22,755 bases of DNA, from NCBI GenBank assembly GCA_022592435.1, contig JABYQS010000436.1, positions 1 to 22,755 of the forward strand, read 5' to 3'. Each line of letters starts with the position of its first letter. Position 1 is the stretch's first letter. Position numbers and translations under genes: made by a program. The notes below the pieces were generated by a model. That model ran no database searches and was not told where the DNA came from. It was given only the letters and a program-made list of their open reading frames with translations. The stretch comes from Cerioporus squamosus (taxonomy: Eukaryota; Basidiomycota; Agaricomycetes; Polyporales; Polyporaceae). This document shows positions 20,854-22,755 of this stretch, in pieces.

Positions 20854-22571
20854 ATGCCCCAACCGTTCAAGCTCAAGACTATCTATGAGAAATCGATCCG
20901 TGCTCTCGTCGGACGGCGCGTCGACCTTTCTACCTGCGGCACCCCCGGCGAGATCCGCTTCATCGACTGCGAGCAAGTGACCGAGCACAACACTCTCCGG
21001 ATCTACGAGATCGGCTCGCTCTTCCCACCCAAGGACCACCCCTACGCGACGGTCTCCTACGTCTGGTATGGGTACCCGGACCCCTCGCCCCGTCGACCCC
21101 GCGCCCGACGTTCAACGCGCGCGGCTCCGAGCGGGCAGAGGGCATCAGCACCGCGCTGCTCTCATACGTGTGCGCCGCGGCGCTGCACGAGGGCGTGCGC
21201 CTCCTCTGGCTCGACCGCCTCTGCATTATGCAGACGAACTGGGACGACAAGGCCTGGCAGATCCAGCAGATGTACCACGTCTACAAGCGCGCCGCTGTCT
21301 CGTTCGTCCTCCCCGCGGGCATCAGCCGCGTCGCGCGCCTCGGCGAGGACACGCCCTGGATCCACCGCGCGTGGACGCTGCAGGAGCTGCTCGCGCCCGA
21401 GAAGTCCCTCGTCCTCTTCGCGTGGGCGCACGGGCGGGGCACGTACAGCGGCGCGACGAGCGGGCGCGTCGTCGAGGTCGTCAAGGGCAAGTGCGCGATG
21501 GCCGACGCGGACGACGTCCTCCAGCTCTGCGTCGACGGCAAGATGTCGTTCGCGCCCGCGAGCGGCGGGCCGCGCTCGGTCGTGCCTGTCCGCGTCTTTG
21601 GCCACCATGCGTCCCCGCAGGTGTGGGCGACGATGGGCGCGCTTCGGCTGCGCGGGAGCGAGTCCGGGCAGAGCGCGGTGTGGCGGAGCGCACTCATGCG
21701 CACGTCGTCGCGCCCGGTGGACATGATCTTGAGCATCATGGGTCTCTTCCGCGTGTCGCTCAACCCGAAGCAGTTCGACGCGGACGACCGTGTCGCCGCG
21801 ACGCTTGCGCTTGCGAAGGGCATCATGGACGCGCGGCACAGCGCGAGTTGGATCGGGGCCTCGTTCCACCTACCCCCGTCGAGCCAGCTTTCGAGCTTTC
21901 CCACTTTCCCGCAGTCGATCGTGTCCGGGCGCGCGACGGTGAAGGTAGATGGGGAGGAGCGGGAGGTGTCAGAGGTCATGGATGGCTCCTACATGTCCCA
22001 GTGGTGGCTGAGGGAGGCACCGTACGGAGTCATCGACGAGGATGGCTACCTCTGCATCCGTGCGAAGGCGGCCAGCATCACGCTCACCGACAAACGGGGG
22101 AACGCGACGCCGGGATCTGCCAACAGGTCCATCGAGCTTCGGGCTGACGGCAAGACTTACTATGTCAAGGACCTCGAGGGCAAGAAGTGGATCGTGGACA
22201 GCGAGAAGGAGTTGACAAGAAACACGAAGATGATGATCGTGTACGTCGGGGTAGAGGGCAGGCTGTCCAGCTTGGCTTCCTACAAGTTCAGCGACATACG
22301 CCGGTTCGCGCCATAGCGGTCAAGCGGCACCTCGAGGGCAAGTGGCACCGTGTCGCCTCATTCTTCCTCGGCGAGACCTTCAGAGAGGAGGTCAAATCGT
22401 GGGAAACGTTCACAGTTGCCATCGGTGGCCCCAGGAAGCTTACCGAGTCCCAACTGAAGTGGGCAAGCAGGAAAGAACACAAAGGTGTGTCGGCTTCCAC
22501 CACCAGGATTCATGATCGTTGCTGACGATTGCGCAATCTCAGTACGCAGGAAGCCAATCGAATCCGACTGA
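20854..22571 (+). CDS. HET (heterokaryon incompatibility) domain protein, frame broken
   Basis: HET domains occur in fungal non-self recognition proteins whose activation can trigger cell death. From the ATG at 20854 the protein reads to YATVSYVWYG (about residues 64-73), the first HET motif. The frame then breaks near the CCCC at 21081-21084. The next frame carries the remaining motifs: LLWLDRLCIMQTN, DKAWQIQQMYHVYKRAAVS, then WIHRAWTLQELLAP, and runs on to a TAG at 22314-22316. A further block, AVKRHLEGKWHRVASFFLGE, follows in a third frame; it is reached either by another one-base gap near 22307 or by a short 41-47-nt intron. A 58-nt intron (22485-22542) then gives an end at 22571; unspliced, the stop would be at 22525. 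Corrected length is about 540-555 residues. No NACHT or repeat region follows the HET domain. It is either a gene with assembly indels or a recent pseudogene. Confidence 0.86.
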
Positions 22572-22755
22572 CCGAGTCTTGCGCGTTTCCCTGTACAATA
22601 GGAACATTTGTAACCTCTGTACTATGGACAGCAATCATGTATGCTCAGATGATACGGATGCCACATACCAGGGAGCCCGAAGCACAATGCCAGACTTTGA
22701 CCGGGCTTGAGTCGTAATCATGCAAACCTCGATCGTTATACTCTCTACAAGTAGT
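22572..22755. other. 3' flank of the HET gene
   Basis: The last 184 bases hold no supportable gene. They are probably 3' untranslated and downstream sequence of the HET gene. Two short open frames here lack any recognisable feature. Confidence 0.5.

Noticed and set aside
21162..21979. Long minus-strand open frames of 232-235 codons
   Set aside because: They lie antisense to the HET exon and mirror its strong codon bias; Arg/Ala/Pro-rich with no domain.
1..22755. tRNA, rRNA, CRISPR or intact transposon
   Set aside because: By eye I found no convincing A/B-box pair, no repeat-spacer array, and no transposase, reverse transcriptase or terminal inverted repeats.

Overview
The window reads as nuclear DNA of a basidiomycete fungus, most likely a mushroom-forming Agaricomycete (a Polyporales-like white-rot fungus would fit). 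The sequence shows GC-rich genes cut by many short introns (mostly about 50-80 nt, with donors such as gtgagt, gtacgt, gtgcgt, gtaagt), and a protein set typical of that group: DUF6699 and DUF6533 proteins, metacaspases, a HET-domain protein and a LAT-type amino acid permease. There are no bacterial-style operons, and I found no rRNA, tRNA or CRISPR array.

Layout from left to right: the 3' end of a DUF6699 gene (to 317); about 4 kb with no supportable gene; two tandem intron-rich type I metacaspase-like genes on the plus strand (4319-6954 and about 8862-11049) separated by 1.9 kb; a second DUF6699 gene (12803-13647, +); a convergent 11-exon DUF6533 membrane-protein gene (15911-14084, -); a 1.8 kb interval with weak traces of a possible extra gene; a 9-exon methionine-permease-like transporter (17741-20327, +); and a HET-domain gene (20854 to about 22571, +).

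I worked out splice models by matching reading frames and phases. The permease (564 codons) and the DUF6533 protein (387 codons) close perfectly. The two metacaspases share exon lengths and phases (89, 63, 46, 21 and 27 nt), which marks them as an ancient tandem duplication. Metacaspase 1, DUF6699 copy B and the HET gene each need single-base frame corrections; three of the five candidate sites lie in or next to short homopolymers. Recurrence in unrelated genes suggests consensus indel errors in the assembly at least as much as gene decay.

Functionally, two putative cell-death proteases lie within about 10 kb of a HET-domain gene, a family tied to non-self recognition and cell death in fungi. 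That linkage is the most interesting theme here, but functional coupling is only an inference. No entirely new system can be demonstrated from the sequence alone.
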